A DNA stretch of 7,160 nt from Candidatus Dadabacteria bacterium (lineage in GTDB: Bacteria; Desulfobacterota_D; UBA1144; Nemesobacterales; UBA2774), in the NCBI GenBank assembly GCA_003229065.1, contig QIHJ01000036.1, positions 1 to 7,160 of the forward strand. The letters run 5' to 3'. This document shows, piece by piece, positions 1 through 5,495 of this stretch (positions within the stretch are counted from its first letter, which is position 1; every line of letters begins with the position of its first letter). A program made the position numbers and the translations under genes. The notes below the pieces were generated by a model. The model saw only the letters and a program-made list of their open reading frames with translations. It was not told the DNA's origin and made no database searches.

Positions 1-7
1 AACAGTT

Positions 8-38
8 CTGAGCGAGTGAAGAGCGGGTCTTCGTTCAG
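8..38. repeat. Imperfect palindrome at the left edge
   Basis: The arms CTGA (8-11) and TCAG (35-38) enclose the arms GAAGA (18-22) and TCTTC (28-32) around a 5-base loop, so the element can form an interrupted hairpin. It is not followed by a T-run, so it does not look like an intrinsic terminator. The 9-mer GCGAGTGAA (12-20), followed by GTCTT, recurs in repeat block 5 at 7049-7057, which suggests this element belongs to the same repeat-rich intergenic pool. Bases 39-110 hold nothing I can identify. Confidence 0.4.
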
Positions 39-110
39 TAAATGCAACAATCTTGCTGATCGTTGGGAAAATTAACTGAACCCAAAACAAAGAGGGATTT
101 GTCTTTATGC

Positions 111-146
111 TGTCATTCTAGAGGAGCGAAGCGACGAAGAATCTCT
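111..146. repeat. Palindromic intergenic element (GAGGAGCGAAGCGACGAAG type)
   Basis: The sequence contains the arms ATTCT (115-119) and AGAAT (138-142) around a GA/CG-rich core with CGAAG and GCGACGAAG. From memory, closely similar elements that read 'tgtcattct...gaggagcgaagcgacgaagaatct' are scattered between genes in many environmental bacterial genomes. I cannot check that here. It lies just beyond the tail of repeat block 1 and may be an independent palindromic repeat. Confidence 0.5.
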
Positions 147-154
147 CCTTTATA

Positions 155-357
155 TTTTATTCCCCCATGGTATTGTTGCACACACTTGAATTAAAATAAC
201 CGCTCACCCTGAGCGCACACGCAGTGTGCAGTCGAAGGGTCGCCTCTGTCCCCATTCTGACTTTATTCCGGCGGGCATCGCTGTAAAGCGCTCGCCTCTG
301 TCCCCATTCTGACTTTATTCCGGCGGGCATCGCTGTAAAGCGCTCGCCTCTGTCCCC
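155..357 (-). repeat. Repeat block 1: long unit plus two short units, inverted
   Basis: Read on the minus strand, this block holds two identical 52-base short units (357-306 and 305-254) followed by one long unit (253-155). Each unit begins GGGGACAGAGGCG. The short units continue through GCTTTACAGCGATGCCCG and end near GGAATAAAGTCAGAAT. In the long unit a hairpin module replaces the middle: CCCT/AGGG outer arms (207-210, 236-239) and a perfect GCACAC-GCA-GTGTGC inner stem (215-229), followed by an AT-rich stretch. The long unit has a degenerate tail. This block is inverted relative to the other four. A 69-codon open frame on the minus strand here is only translated repeat and is not called a gene. 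Confidence 0.9.
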
Positions 358-398
358 ACCACACAATATCTTGCGAAATCTCTCCCGATGTTATAGAA

Positions 399-444
399 TT
401 CTTATATACTCCATAATAGATATAATTTTAAAGAAATGAGGTGA
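399..444 (+). promoter_or_regulatory. Likely promoter and ribosome binding site of yebC
   Basis: A perfect TATAAT (-10) lies at 421-426. The region about 16 bases upstream (TTCTTA, 399-404) is only a weak -35 match. A start near 433 would leave a leader of about 18 bases. The Shine-Dalgarno sequence GAGGTGA (438-444) is 6 bases before the yebC ATG. The ribosome binding site is convincing. The promoter call rests mainly on the -10 hexamer in AT-rich DNA. Confidence 0.5.
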
Positions 445-450
445 CAGGTC

Positions 451-1197
451 ATGTCAGGACATTCTAAATGGGCAAATATAAAGCACAGAAAAGCCTCTGT
501 TGACGCAAAGAGGGGCAAGATTTTCACCAAGCTCATCCGTGAGCTTACGGTGGCCGCAAAGCACGGCGGCGGGGATATAGAGTCAAACCCCAGGCTCAGA
601 ACCGCTATAAACACCGCCAAGGGCGCTAACATGCCCAACGACACCATAGACCGTGCGGTAAAGCGCGGCACGGGTGAGATCGGCGGAGACGATTTTCACG
701 AGCTTTCGTATGAGGGATACGGCCCCGGGGGAAGCGCCGTGCTGGTGCGCACGCTTACAGATAACAAGAACAGAACGGTGTCCGATATAAGAAGAATATT
801 TACCAAACACGGGGGCAACCTGGGCGAAAACGGCTGTGTCGCTTGGATGTTCGATATGAAGGGACGCATTGCATTTGAAAAAGACACTGTGGACGAAGAG
901 CAGGTATTTGACCTGGTGCTCGATGCCGGAGCGGACGACGTAGTTACCGAGGATAGCGAGCTTGTGGTTATAACCCCGCCTGAGGAGATAGAAACGGTTA
1001 AATCGGTCCTCGATGAAGCGGGGCTAAAGTATGAAACGGCTGAAGTTACGATGATCCCGGAGAATAACGTAAAGATCGAAGGAAAAGAAGCGGAACACAT
1101 GATCCGCCTCATGGAAGCGCTTGAGGACAGTGATGATGTTCAGAATGTCTATTCAAATTTTGATATTCCCGAAGAATTAATTGAGAGCCTGACGTAA
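451..1197 (+). CDS. yebC: YebC/TACO1-family gene-expression factor
   Basis: This 248-residue protein has the usual length for the family. It opens with the hallmark [14 protein letters not shown], then [15 protein letters not shown] (24-38), NPRLRTAI (46-53), [11 protein letters not shown] (59-69), YEGYGPGG (87-94), [12 protein letters not shown] (103-114) and KHGGNLG (119-125). Family members were first described as DNA-binding regulators (PmpR type). The mitochondrial relative TACO1 and some bacterial YebC proteins are instead linked to translation, including at proline-rich stretches, so the molecular role here is left open between transcription and translation. The protein should be cytoplasmic. 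The start is fixed by the family N-terminus and by GAGGTGA 6 bases upstream. Its position directly before ruvC is a widespread arrangement. Inverted repeat blocks lie on either side of the gene. Confidence 0.95.
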   Translation: MSGHSKWANIKHRKASVDAKRGKIFTKLIRELTVAAKHGGGDIESNPRLRTAINTAKGANMPNDTIDRAVKRGTGEIGGDDFHELSYEGYGPGGSAVLVRTLTDNKNRTVSDIRRIFTKHGGNLGENGCVAWMFDMKGRIAFEKDTVDEEQVFDLVLDAGADDVVTEDSELVVITPPEEIETVKSVLDEAGLKYETAEVTMIPENNVKIEGKEAEHMIRLMEALEDSDDVQNVYSNFDIPEELIESLT

Positions 1198-1250
1198 CTA
1201 AAGGAGTCCCCAATCAGTGCATGGGATGACAAAACAATTGAAATGACCAT
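1198..1250 (+). other. Short spacer after yebC with an orphan Shine-Dalgarno-like motif
   Basis: AAAGGAG (1200-1206) begins three bases after the yebC stop. The only starts within reach lead to peptides of under ten codons that I would not call genes. The motif may be a relic of the original ribosome binding site of the next gene, now separated from it by repeat block 2. This is inference. The motif could also be chance. Confidence 0.3.
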
Positions 1251-1408
1251 GGGGACAGAGGCGAGCGTCTTACCGCGATGCCCGCAGGAATAAAATTAGA
1301 AATAGGGACAGAGGCGACCCTTCGACTGCACACTGCGTGTGCGCTCAGGGTGAACGGTTATTTTAATTCAAGTGCGTGCAGCGATGCCCGCAGGAATAAA
1401 ATAAAAAT
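1251..1408 (+). repeat. Repeat block 2: short unit plus long unit, abutting ruvC
   Basis: A 53-base short unit (1251-1303) is followed by a long unit (1304-1408) whose tail ends at the base before the ruvC ATG. The long unit carries the hairpin module at 1318-1350: CCCT/AGGG outer arms and a GCACAC-TGC-GTGTGC inner stem at 1328-1342. An AT-rich stretch and the shared tail GCGATGCCCGCAGGAATAAA follow. The tail supplies AGGA (1392-1395), 13 bases before the ATG, and a TAAAAT hexamer (1397-1402), 6 bases before it. Confidence 0.9.
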
Positions 1409-1954
1409 ATGAGGGTAATCGGAATAGACCCTGGCTCAAGGATTTGCGGCTACGGGGTGCTTGAGGTCCGAAACGGAGATATAGCACACGTGGCTAGCGG
1501 AAGTATTGCGCCCAAATCGAGCCTGGAAATGCCTCAGAGGCTAAAGATCATATATGAGGGACTCGTGGAGGTTATAAGCGAGCATAAGCCCGAGGCAATT
1601 TCCATAGAGGACATCTTCTTTGCCAAGAACGCCCGGAGCGCTATAAAACTGGGCCAGGCAAGGGGGGTCGCGCTTTTAGCGGCTTCTACTTCAGGCATTA
1701 CCATCCACGAATACTCTCCGACAAAGGTGAAGCTCGCGCTCACCGGAAGGGGGAGGGCAAACAAACTCGAGATGCAGAGGATGCTCACATCGATATTGGG
1801 AATAGCCGACTTTGAGAGCACCGACGCCTCAGACGCCGTGGCCATTGCGCTTTGCCATATTCACCTTTCACGCATCGAAAGAAGGCTCGGAGCCGAGTTT
1901 GTCAAGCCAAGGAGAAAGAGGAGGCGTTTTACATTAGATGATCTCCCTTCTTAG
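1409..1954 (+). CDS. ruvC: Crossover junction endodeoxyribonuclease RuvC
   Basis: RuvC is the Holliday-junction resolvase. It acts as a dimer and cuts symmetrically related strands of the four-way junction bound by RuvAB. The 181-residue protein has the RNase H-like fold signature and all four acidic catalytic positions: Asp7 (GIDPGS), Glu67 (SIEDIF), Asp139 and Asp142 (STDASDAVA). The basic loop GRGRANK (113-119) is also present. The C-terminus is a Lys/Arg-rich tail (KPRRKRRR, 166-173), slightly longer than in the roughly 173-residue E. coli protein. The ATG is set by the family start MRVIGIDPG. No good Shine-Dalgarno sequence is present, since the nearest AGGA is 13 bases away inside the preceding repeat. 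The 3' end overlaps ruvA by 17 bases, which suggests translational coupling. Confidence 0.96.
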   Translation: MRVIGIDPGSRICGYGVLEVRNGDIAHVASGSIAPKSSLEMPQRLKIIYEGLVEVISEHKPEAISIEDIFFAKNARSAIKLGQARGVALLAASTSGITIHEYSPTKVKLALTGRGRANKLEMQRMLTSILGIADFESTDASDAVAIALCHIHLSRIERRLGAEFVKPRRKRRRFTLDDLPS

Positions 1955-2528
1955 AGGTAACATCGCGAAAAAAGAACTTGGAAGCGTTATCATGGACGTA
2001 CAGGGAGTGGGGTACGGGGTTACGGTTCCGCTTTCGACATTCTACCGTCTTCCGGAGCTCGGAAGTGAAGCTCAGTTAATCATACATACGCACATGAAAG
2101 ACAGCGGGATCGAGCTCTTCGGCTTTCTAACCGAGGAAGAAAAGGCCGTCTTTAACCTGCTCATCGGAGTATCAGGCGTAGGTCCCAAGCTTGCAATTGG
2201 CATACTGTCCAACGTCGACCCGGGGGAATTTGCCTCTGCCGTCGCATCAGGCGAATTGCAGAGGAAGAAGATTCCAGGCATAGGGCCTAAACTCGCCTCG
2301 AGGCTTCAGAACGAGCTAAAGGACAAAGTGCCCAAGCTGAGCTTCTCTGAAGAGACCAAGCGGGAAGGCACAATTGCAGGGGACGTGATCTCGGCACTCC
2401 TTAACCTGGGCTATAAAAAGAACGAGATAGATGAGCGTATCAAGCAGCTTGAAGAAATCGCCTCAAGAGAAGACGATATAGAAAAAGCGCTCAGAGAATC
2501 GCTTAAGCTCATGAAGCAGATTTCATAA
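1938..2528 (+). CDS. ruvA: Holliday junction branch-migration protein RuvA
   Basis: RuvA binds the four-way junction as a tetramer and loads the RuvB motor. The 196-residue protein shows all three domains. An N-terminal OB-fold begins MISLLRG and includes VQGVGYGV (21-28). Two helix-hairpin-helix motifs follow: GVSGVGPKLA (77-86) and KIPGIGPKLASRL (111-123). A flexible linker leads to the RuvB-binding domain III (about 146-196). The acidic pin, Glu55-Asp56 in E. coli, aligns without gaps to Asp55-Ser56, so one acid is missing. The start lies inside ruvC. AGAGGAGG (1917-1924) is 13 bases upstream, a rather long spacing, so coupling to ruvC termination is likely. ruvB does not follow directly but comes after a repeat array. 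Confidence 0.95.
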   Translation: MISLLRGNIAKKELGSVIMDVQGVGYGVTVPLSTFYRLPELGSEAQLIIHTHMKDSGIELFGFLTEEEKAVFNLLIGVSGVGPKLAIGILSNVDPGEFASAVASGELQRKKIPGIGPKLASRLQNELKDKVPKLSFSEETKREGTIAGDVISALLNLGYKKNEIDERIKQLEEIASREDDIEKALRESLKLMKQIS

Positions 2529-2572
2529 AATTCCAAAACTATTAATCTCCTCTAAGAAGTTATATATTATAT

Positions 2573-2731
2573 GGGGACGGAGGCGAGCGTTTCACAGCGA
2601 TGCCCGCAGGAATAAAATTAGAAATGGGGACGGAGGCGAGCGTTTCACAGCGATGCCCGCAGGAATAAAATTAGAAATGGGGACGGAGGCGAGCACTTCA
2701 CAGCGATGCCTGCAGGAATAAAATCAAAATA
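2573..2731 (+). repeat. Repeat block 3: three tandem short units between ruvA and ruvB
   Basis: Three head-to-tail units with an exact 53-base period start at 2573, 2626 and 2679. The first two appear identical. The third differs at a few positions, for example GCACTTCACA for GCGTTTCACA and a T in TGCCTGC. They begin GGGGACGGAGGCGAGC and end in CAGGAATAAAAT plus an A-rich tail. Each contains TTCACA, 16 bases, then TAAAAT; in the third these lie at 2697-2702 and 2719-2724, with the ruvB ATG at 2739. There are no unique spacers between units, so this is not a CRISPR array. Confidence 0.93.
2697..2724 (+). promoter_or_regulatory. Promoter-like pair in the repeat copy next to ruvB
   Basis: TTCACA (2697-2702, 5 of 6 bases of the sigma70 -35 consensus) and TAAAAT (2719-2724, 5 of 6 of the -10 consensus) are separated by 16 bases. 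A start about 7 bases downstream would fall near 2731 and give ruvB a leader of only about 8 bases. That fits the lack of any Shine-Dalgarno motif there. The same pair occurs in the two upstream units at 2591/2613 and 2644/2666. This is inference from consensus matching, and transcription is untested. Confidence 0.4.
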
Positions 2732-2738
2732 GCCAATC

Positions 2739-3761
2739 ATGAATGAAAGAATCATAACCCCAGACGGGCAGGAAGAGGATGCTCTATTCGACGTTAATCT
2801 CAGGCCCTCACGTCTTAAAGACTACCTGGGCCAGGTAAAGATAAAGGAAAAGGTGGGGATATTTATAGAGGCCGCAAAGAGGCGTAAAGAGGCGCTCGAC
2901 CATGTTCTTCTGTACGGCCCCCCGGGGCTGGGTAAGACGACGCTCGCGCACATAGTGGCAAACGAGCTCGGAGTGAGGATTTACTCCACCTCTGGCCCGG
3001 TCGTAGAAAGAGTGGGCGACCTGGCTTCTATCCTGACTAACCTCGAAGATAGAGACGTTCTCTTTATAGACGAGATACACCGCCTCAATAGAATTGTGGA
3101 AGAATATCTCTATTCGGCAATGGAGGACTATAAGATAGACATAATGATAGGCGAGGGCCCTACCGCAAAGTCGATGAAAGTGAGTGTGAACCACTTTACT
3201 CTCATCGGGGCTACCACCAGGACAGGGCTTCTTACTTCCCCTCTGCGCTCCAGATTCGGCGTCGATCTCAGGCTCGACTACTACAATTCGGCTGAGATCG
3301 AGGGGATATTAAAACGCTCGGCAAAGATACTCAGCGTCGAGGCCTCACCAAAGGGAGTTCAGGAGATATCCTGCCGCGCCCGAGGTACACCCAGGGTTGC
3401 CAATAGACTCCTTAAAAGGGTAAGAGACTATGCGGAGGTAAAGGCGGACGGTAATGTGACTGAAGAGGTGGCAATACGGGCTCTCGACATGCTAGAGGTG
3501 GATTCACTCGGCCTCGACGGTCTAGACAGGATGATACTCGAGACAATAATAGAAAAATTCAGGGGAGGTCCCGTGGGCATCGATACCCTCTCCGCGGCAG
3601 TGAGTGAAGAAAGGGACACTATCGAAGACGTATACGAGCCCTATCTCGTGCGCGAGGGGCTTCTTGTAAAAACGCCCAGAGGCAGGGAAGTCACCCCTCT
3701 TGCTTACGACCACCTGAACATAGCCCCGCCCCACATGCAAAAAGGTCTTTTCAGGAAGTAA
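2739..3761 (+). CDS. ruvB: Holliday junction branch-migration ATPase RuvB
   Basis: RuvB is the AAA+ hexameric motor that pulls DNA through RuvA-bound junctions using ATP. The 340-residue protein is of normal length. It shows the family N-terminus with [12 protein letters not shown] (21-32), Walker A GPPGLGKT (60-67), Walker B VLFIDEIH (107-114), sensor 1 region [16 protein letters not shown] (155-170), an arginine-finger candidate Arg172 in SRFG, sensor 2 Arg219 in [12 protein letters not shown], and a C-terminal winged helix (about 256-340) with [15 protein letters not shown]. The start is set by homology; no ribosome binding site is visible because the preceding DNA is repeat tail. ruvB is separated from ruvCA by 210 bases containing three repeats, so it may have its own transcript. 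The stop codon touches repeat block 4. Confidence 0.96.
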   Translation: MNERIITPDGQEEDALFDVNLRPSRLKDYLGQVKIKEKVGIFIEAAKRRKEALDHVLLYGPPGLGKTTLAHIVANELGVRIYSTSGPVVERVGDLASILTNLEDRDVLFIDEIHRLNRIVEEYLYSAMEDYKIDIMIGEGPTAKSMKVSVNHFTLIGATTRTGLLTSPLRSRFGVDLRLDYYNSAEIEGILKRSAKILSVEASPKGVQEISCRARGTPRVANRLLKRVRDYAEVKADGNVTEEVAIRALDMLEVDSLGLDGLDRMILETIIEKFRGGPVGIDTLSAAVSEERDTIEDVYEPYLVREGLLVKTPRGREVTPLAYDHLNIAPPHMQKGLFRK

Positions 3762-3955
3762 TGGGGACAGAGGCGAGCGCTTCACAGCGATGCCGGGGAA
3801 TTAATAATGGGGACGGACCGGAGCACAAAGTGCGATCGGGGGGCAGGAATAAAATCAAGTAGACAGAGGCGACCCTTCGACTACACACTGCGTGTGCGCT
3901 CAGGGTGAGCGGTTATATTAATTCAAGTGTGTACAGCGATGCCGGGGAGTTATTC
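3762..3955 (+). repeat. Repeat block 4: short, diverged and long units after ruvB
   Basis: A degenerate short unit (3763-3808) begins immediately after the ruvB TAA. A diverged unit (3809-3860) keeps the head GGGGACGG and the tail GGCAGGAATAAAAT but has a different middle, GGAGCACAAAGTGCGATCGG. A long unit (3861 to about 3955) follows with a shortened head and the hairpin module (outer arms 3873-3876 and 3902-3905; one G-to-A change shortens the inner stem). Bases 3956-4022 hold no gene; the G-rich and A-rich stretch there has no clear role. Confidence 0.88.
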
Positions 3956-3990
3956 AGAAACTGGCGGGGTTGGTGATGTTTTTGTAGTTA

Positions 3991-4037
3991 CCTCCTTAGT
4001 AAAAGGGGGGGTATAAAAAAACTTACTTACTAAGAGG
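3991..4037. repeat. Imperfect inverted repeat at the 3' end of the exported-protein gene
   Basis: CCTCCTTAGTAA (3991-4002) is mirrored by TTACTAAGAGG (4027-4037) with one bulged base, around a 24-base loop that contains runs of G and A. The right arm lies inside the last codons of the minus-strand gene. It could fold as an mRNA 3' stem. The T-run on the minus strand falls in the loop and not after the stem, so it is not a typical intrinsic terminator. Confidence 0.5.
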
Positions 4038-4472
4038 TATCTCTCTTATAAATTCATCCCAGTGCTCTTCTGTGATTAGGTCAATCTCCTTTCTCGGGGT
4101 TTTGTAGCCCTTCTCGCCAGGGAATAGCTTCGAATAAACCTGGTTCCTCATCTCAAGCCACTTATCAATAGCCGCGTAATTGGGGAATTTAACTACAGTC
4201 TTGTACGTCCAGAGGGGCTCTAGCGTATGCACTCTCTGTGAGTAGAGCTTATATTCTTCTGTTATTATCCCCATTTTCCGCATCTCTTCCCAGAAGGGAT
4301 ACAATTTCTCCCTATAAACTTGAAGGAATTTCTCCGTATTCTCAGGCTTTACGACATAAAAGCTCTCCTCTATCACCACGGTGTATCTGCCTTCCTCCGA
4401 GAAGCTCAGTTGCGGGGACAGAAGATAAAGTGAAATAATAGTCAGTGCGGTTATGATTGAGATTCTTGTCAT
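4023..4472 (-). CDS. Small exported protein of unknown function
   Basis: I do not recognise a named family. Starting at the ATG at 4472 gives 149 residues. The in-frame GTG just upstream (4475) is less likely, because AAGGAGG ends 6 bases before the ATG but only 3 before the GTG. Residues 1 to about 25 form a signal peptide: MTR, a hydrophobic stretch (4-19), then SFSEEG. The mature part of about 125 residues has a beta strand (YTVVIEESFYVV, 30-41), a long helix (43-68), a strand (70-80), a strand (WTYKTVVKF, 88-96) and a helix (99-116). This order resembles the ferredoxin-like halves of dimeric alpha-beta-barrel proteins (NIPSNAP/ABM-like), which is a weak structural analogy only. It has many aromatic residues, and the mature part has no cysteine. 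It probably acts in the periplasm or at the envelope. It is divergent from tolQ, and nothing links it functionally to the ruv or tol genes. Confidence 0.85.
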   Translation of the reverse strand: MTRISIITALTIISLYLLSPQLSFSEEGRYTVVIEESFYVVKPENTEKFLQVYREKLYPFWEEMRKMGIITEEYKLYSQRVHTLEPLWTYKTVVKFPNYAAIDKWLEMRNQVYSKLFPGEKGYKTPRKEIDLITEEHWDEFIREIPLSK

Positions 4473-4727
4473 CACGCGCCTCCTTTTTTAAGCCCAGCTT
4501 TTATATTATCTTAGTACCGGGAGTAATAATAATATATTCTCTACTCAAAATCTAACGGGCGGATTTAAACCGCTCGGGCTTTCATAATCCCAGTTGATTT
4601 TACATATTATGTATGGAACACTTTAGATTAAATCTAAGGTGTGGCTCATTTGTATCTATATAGTCTCAAGTGTTGAATTTCAGAAATGTTCAAATCCTAA
4701 ATCTATCATATCAGCGGGTAAATTAGC
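4473..4727. promoter_or_regulatory. Divergent intergenic region with three small dyads
   Basis: This 255-base AT-rich region must hold the promoters of the exported-protein gene and the tol operon. It has no member of the dispersed repeat family. On the minus strand AAGGAGG lies just before the exported-protein start. Three inverted repeats are present: GCGG-7-CCGC (4559-4573), TACATA-T-TATGTA (4601-4613) and TTAGATT-A-AATCTAA (4623-4637). TTGAAT (4673-4678) and TATCAT (4704-4709) are promoter-like hexamers but are 25 bases apart, so I do not call them a pair. Confidence 0.5.
4601..4637. promoter_or_regulatory. Two adjacent perfect dyads upstream of tolQ, possible operator
   Basis: TACATA-T-TATGTA (4601-4613) is a perfect 6+1+6 inverted repeat and TTAGATT-A-AATCTAA (4623-4637) a perfect 7+1+7 inverted repeat. 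Their centres (4607 and 4630) are 23 bases apart, about two helical turns. Paired dyads of this size between divergent genes are typical of sites for dimeric regulators. In AT-rich DNA such dyads also arise by chance, and no regulator is encoded nearby. Confidence 0.35.
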
Positions 4728-5486
4728 ATGACAAACTGGATATATTTCGTGTTGCAGGCGCAGGCAGAGACCACAGCGGAGCAGGTAAAGATAATGAGCC
4801 TCGTAACCCAGGCAGGCCCTGTCGTAAAAGCGGTTCTTCTGATTCTCTTATTCATGTCTGTAGTATGCTGGACCATAGTGTTCTCAAAGTACTTTGTACT
4901 GAGAAAAGCGACCCGGAGCTCGGACAAATTCCTCGATCTCTATAACGCAAGCGGAAACTTCGGGAACCTCTACTCCTCAACAAAACACATCAGCGGGCCG
5001 ATTGCCGAAGTGTTCAGAGCGGGCTACACGGAGATACTTAAAATCCGCAGGTCAAGCGGATCGGGACAAAATCCCGAGGGCGGCGGGAGCCCCGAAATGA
5101 TGTCAAATGAGCTCGGCATGATCGAGCTTGTGGAGAGGGCGCTAAACAGATCTATGTCGTCAGAAACGTCTAAACTTGAAAGCTCGCTTACATTTTTAGC
5201 CACTACCGGAAGCGCGGCCCCTTTTATAGGGCTCTTCGGCACCGTCTGGGGCATCATGACTTCTTTCATTGGGCTTGTGGGCAGTGAAGGCGTACCCACT
5301 CTACAGGCAGTGGCGCCAGGAATTGCAGAAGCGCTCATAGCAACCGCGATAGGCCTGGCAGCCGCCATACCGGCAGTTATAGCGTATAATTACTTCGTAA
5401 GCCGCGTAAAGCGCATTGATGTTGATATGGAAAACTTTTCATCCGAGTTCTTAAATATCGTGGATAGATATATAAAGAAGGTGTAA
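4728..5486 (+). CDS. tolQ: Tol-Pal motor subunit TolQ (MotA/TolQ/ExbB family)
   Basis: TolQ forms the inner-membrane proton channel with TolR and energises TolA, supporting outer-membrane constriction at division. The 252-residue protein has three membrane segments: about 31-54 (VVKAVLLILLFMSVVCWTIV core), about 160-185 (GSAAPFIGLFGTVWGIM) and about 198-223 (GIAEALIATAIGLAAAIPAVI). The last two carry the family's conserved Pro, Gly and Thr residues. The cytoplasmic loop contains a Gly/Ser-rich insert (109-123). The ATG at 4728 lacks a clear Shine-Dalgarno sequence. The in-frame ATG at 4794 (Met23) has AGG 8 bases upstream and would give 230 residues, so it is a real alternative. Dense packing with tolR and a TolA-type third gene favour TolQ over ExbB. 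No ybgC gene precedes it. Confidence 0.92.
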   Translation: MTNWIYFVLQAQAETTAEQVKIMSLVTQAGPVVKAVLLILLFMSVVCWTIVFSKYFVLRKATRSSDKFLDLYNASGNFGNLYSSTKHISGPIAEVFRAGYTEILKIRRSSGSGQNPEGGGSPEMMSNELGMIELVERALNRSMSSETSKLESSLTFLATTGSAAPFIGLFGTVWGIMTSFIGLVGSEGVPTLQAVAPGIAEALIATAIGLAAAIPAVIAYNYFVSRVKRIDVDMENFSSEFLNIVDRYIKKV

Positions 5487-5495
5487 TAGAGCGAT

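Noticed and set aside
155..357. Repeat units as intrinsic terminators
   Set aside because: The hairpins are short and interrupted, and in neither orientation is a stem followed by a T-run.
157..366. A 69-codon open frame on the minus strand
   Set aside because: It is a translation of repeat block 1. The peptide repeats follow the DNA unit, no ribosome binding site was seen, and there is no protein-family pattern.
1218..1247. Nine-codon frame starting GTG after the orphan AAAGGAG
   Set aside because: It is too short, and the spacing of 11 bases and rare start give no support for translation.
155..1408. Composite transposon carrying yebC
   Set aside because: The flanking repeats are inverted, but they contain no transposase, the same repeats flank other genes, and yebC-ruvC is an ancestral neighbourhood.
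2573..2731. CRISPR-like array before ruvB
   Set aside because: The whole 53-base unit is repeated with no unique spacers, and no cas genes are present.
4238..4438. 66-codon plus-strand open frame opposite the exported protein
   Set aside because: It lies wholly inside the exported-protein gene, which has a strong ribosome binding site and signal peptide, so this frame is a shadow.
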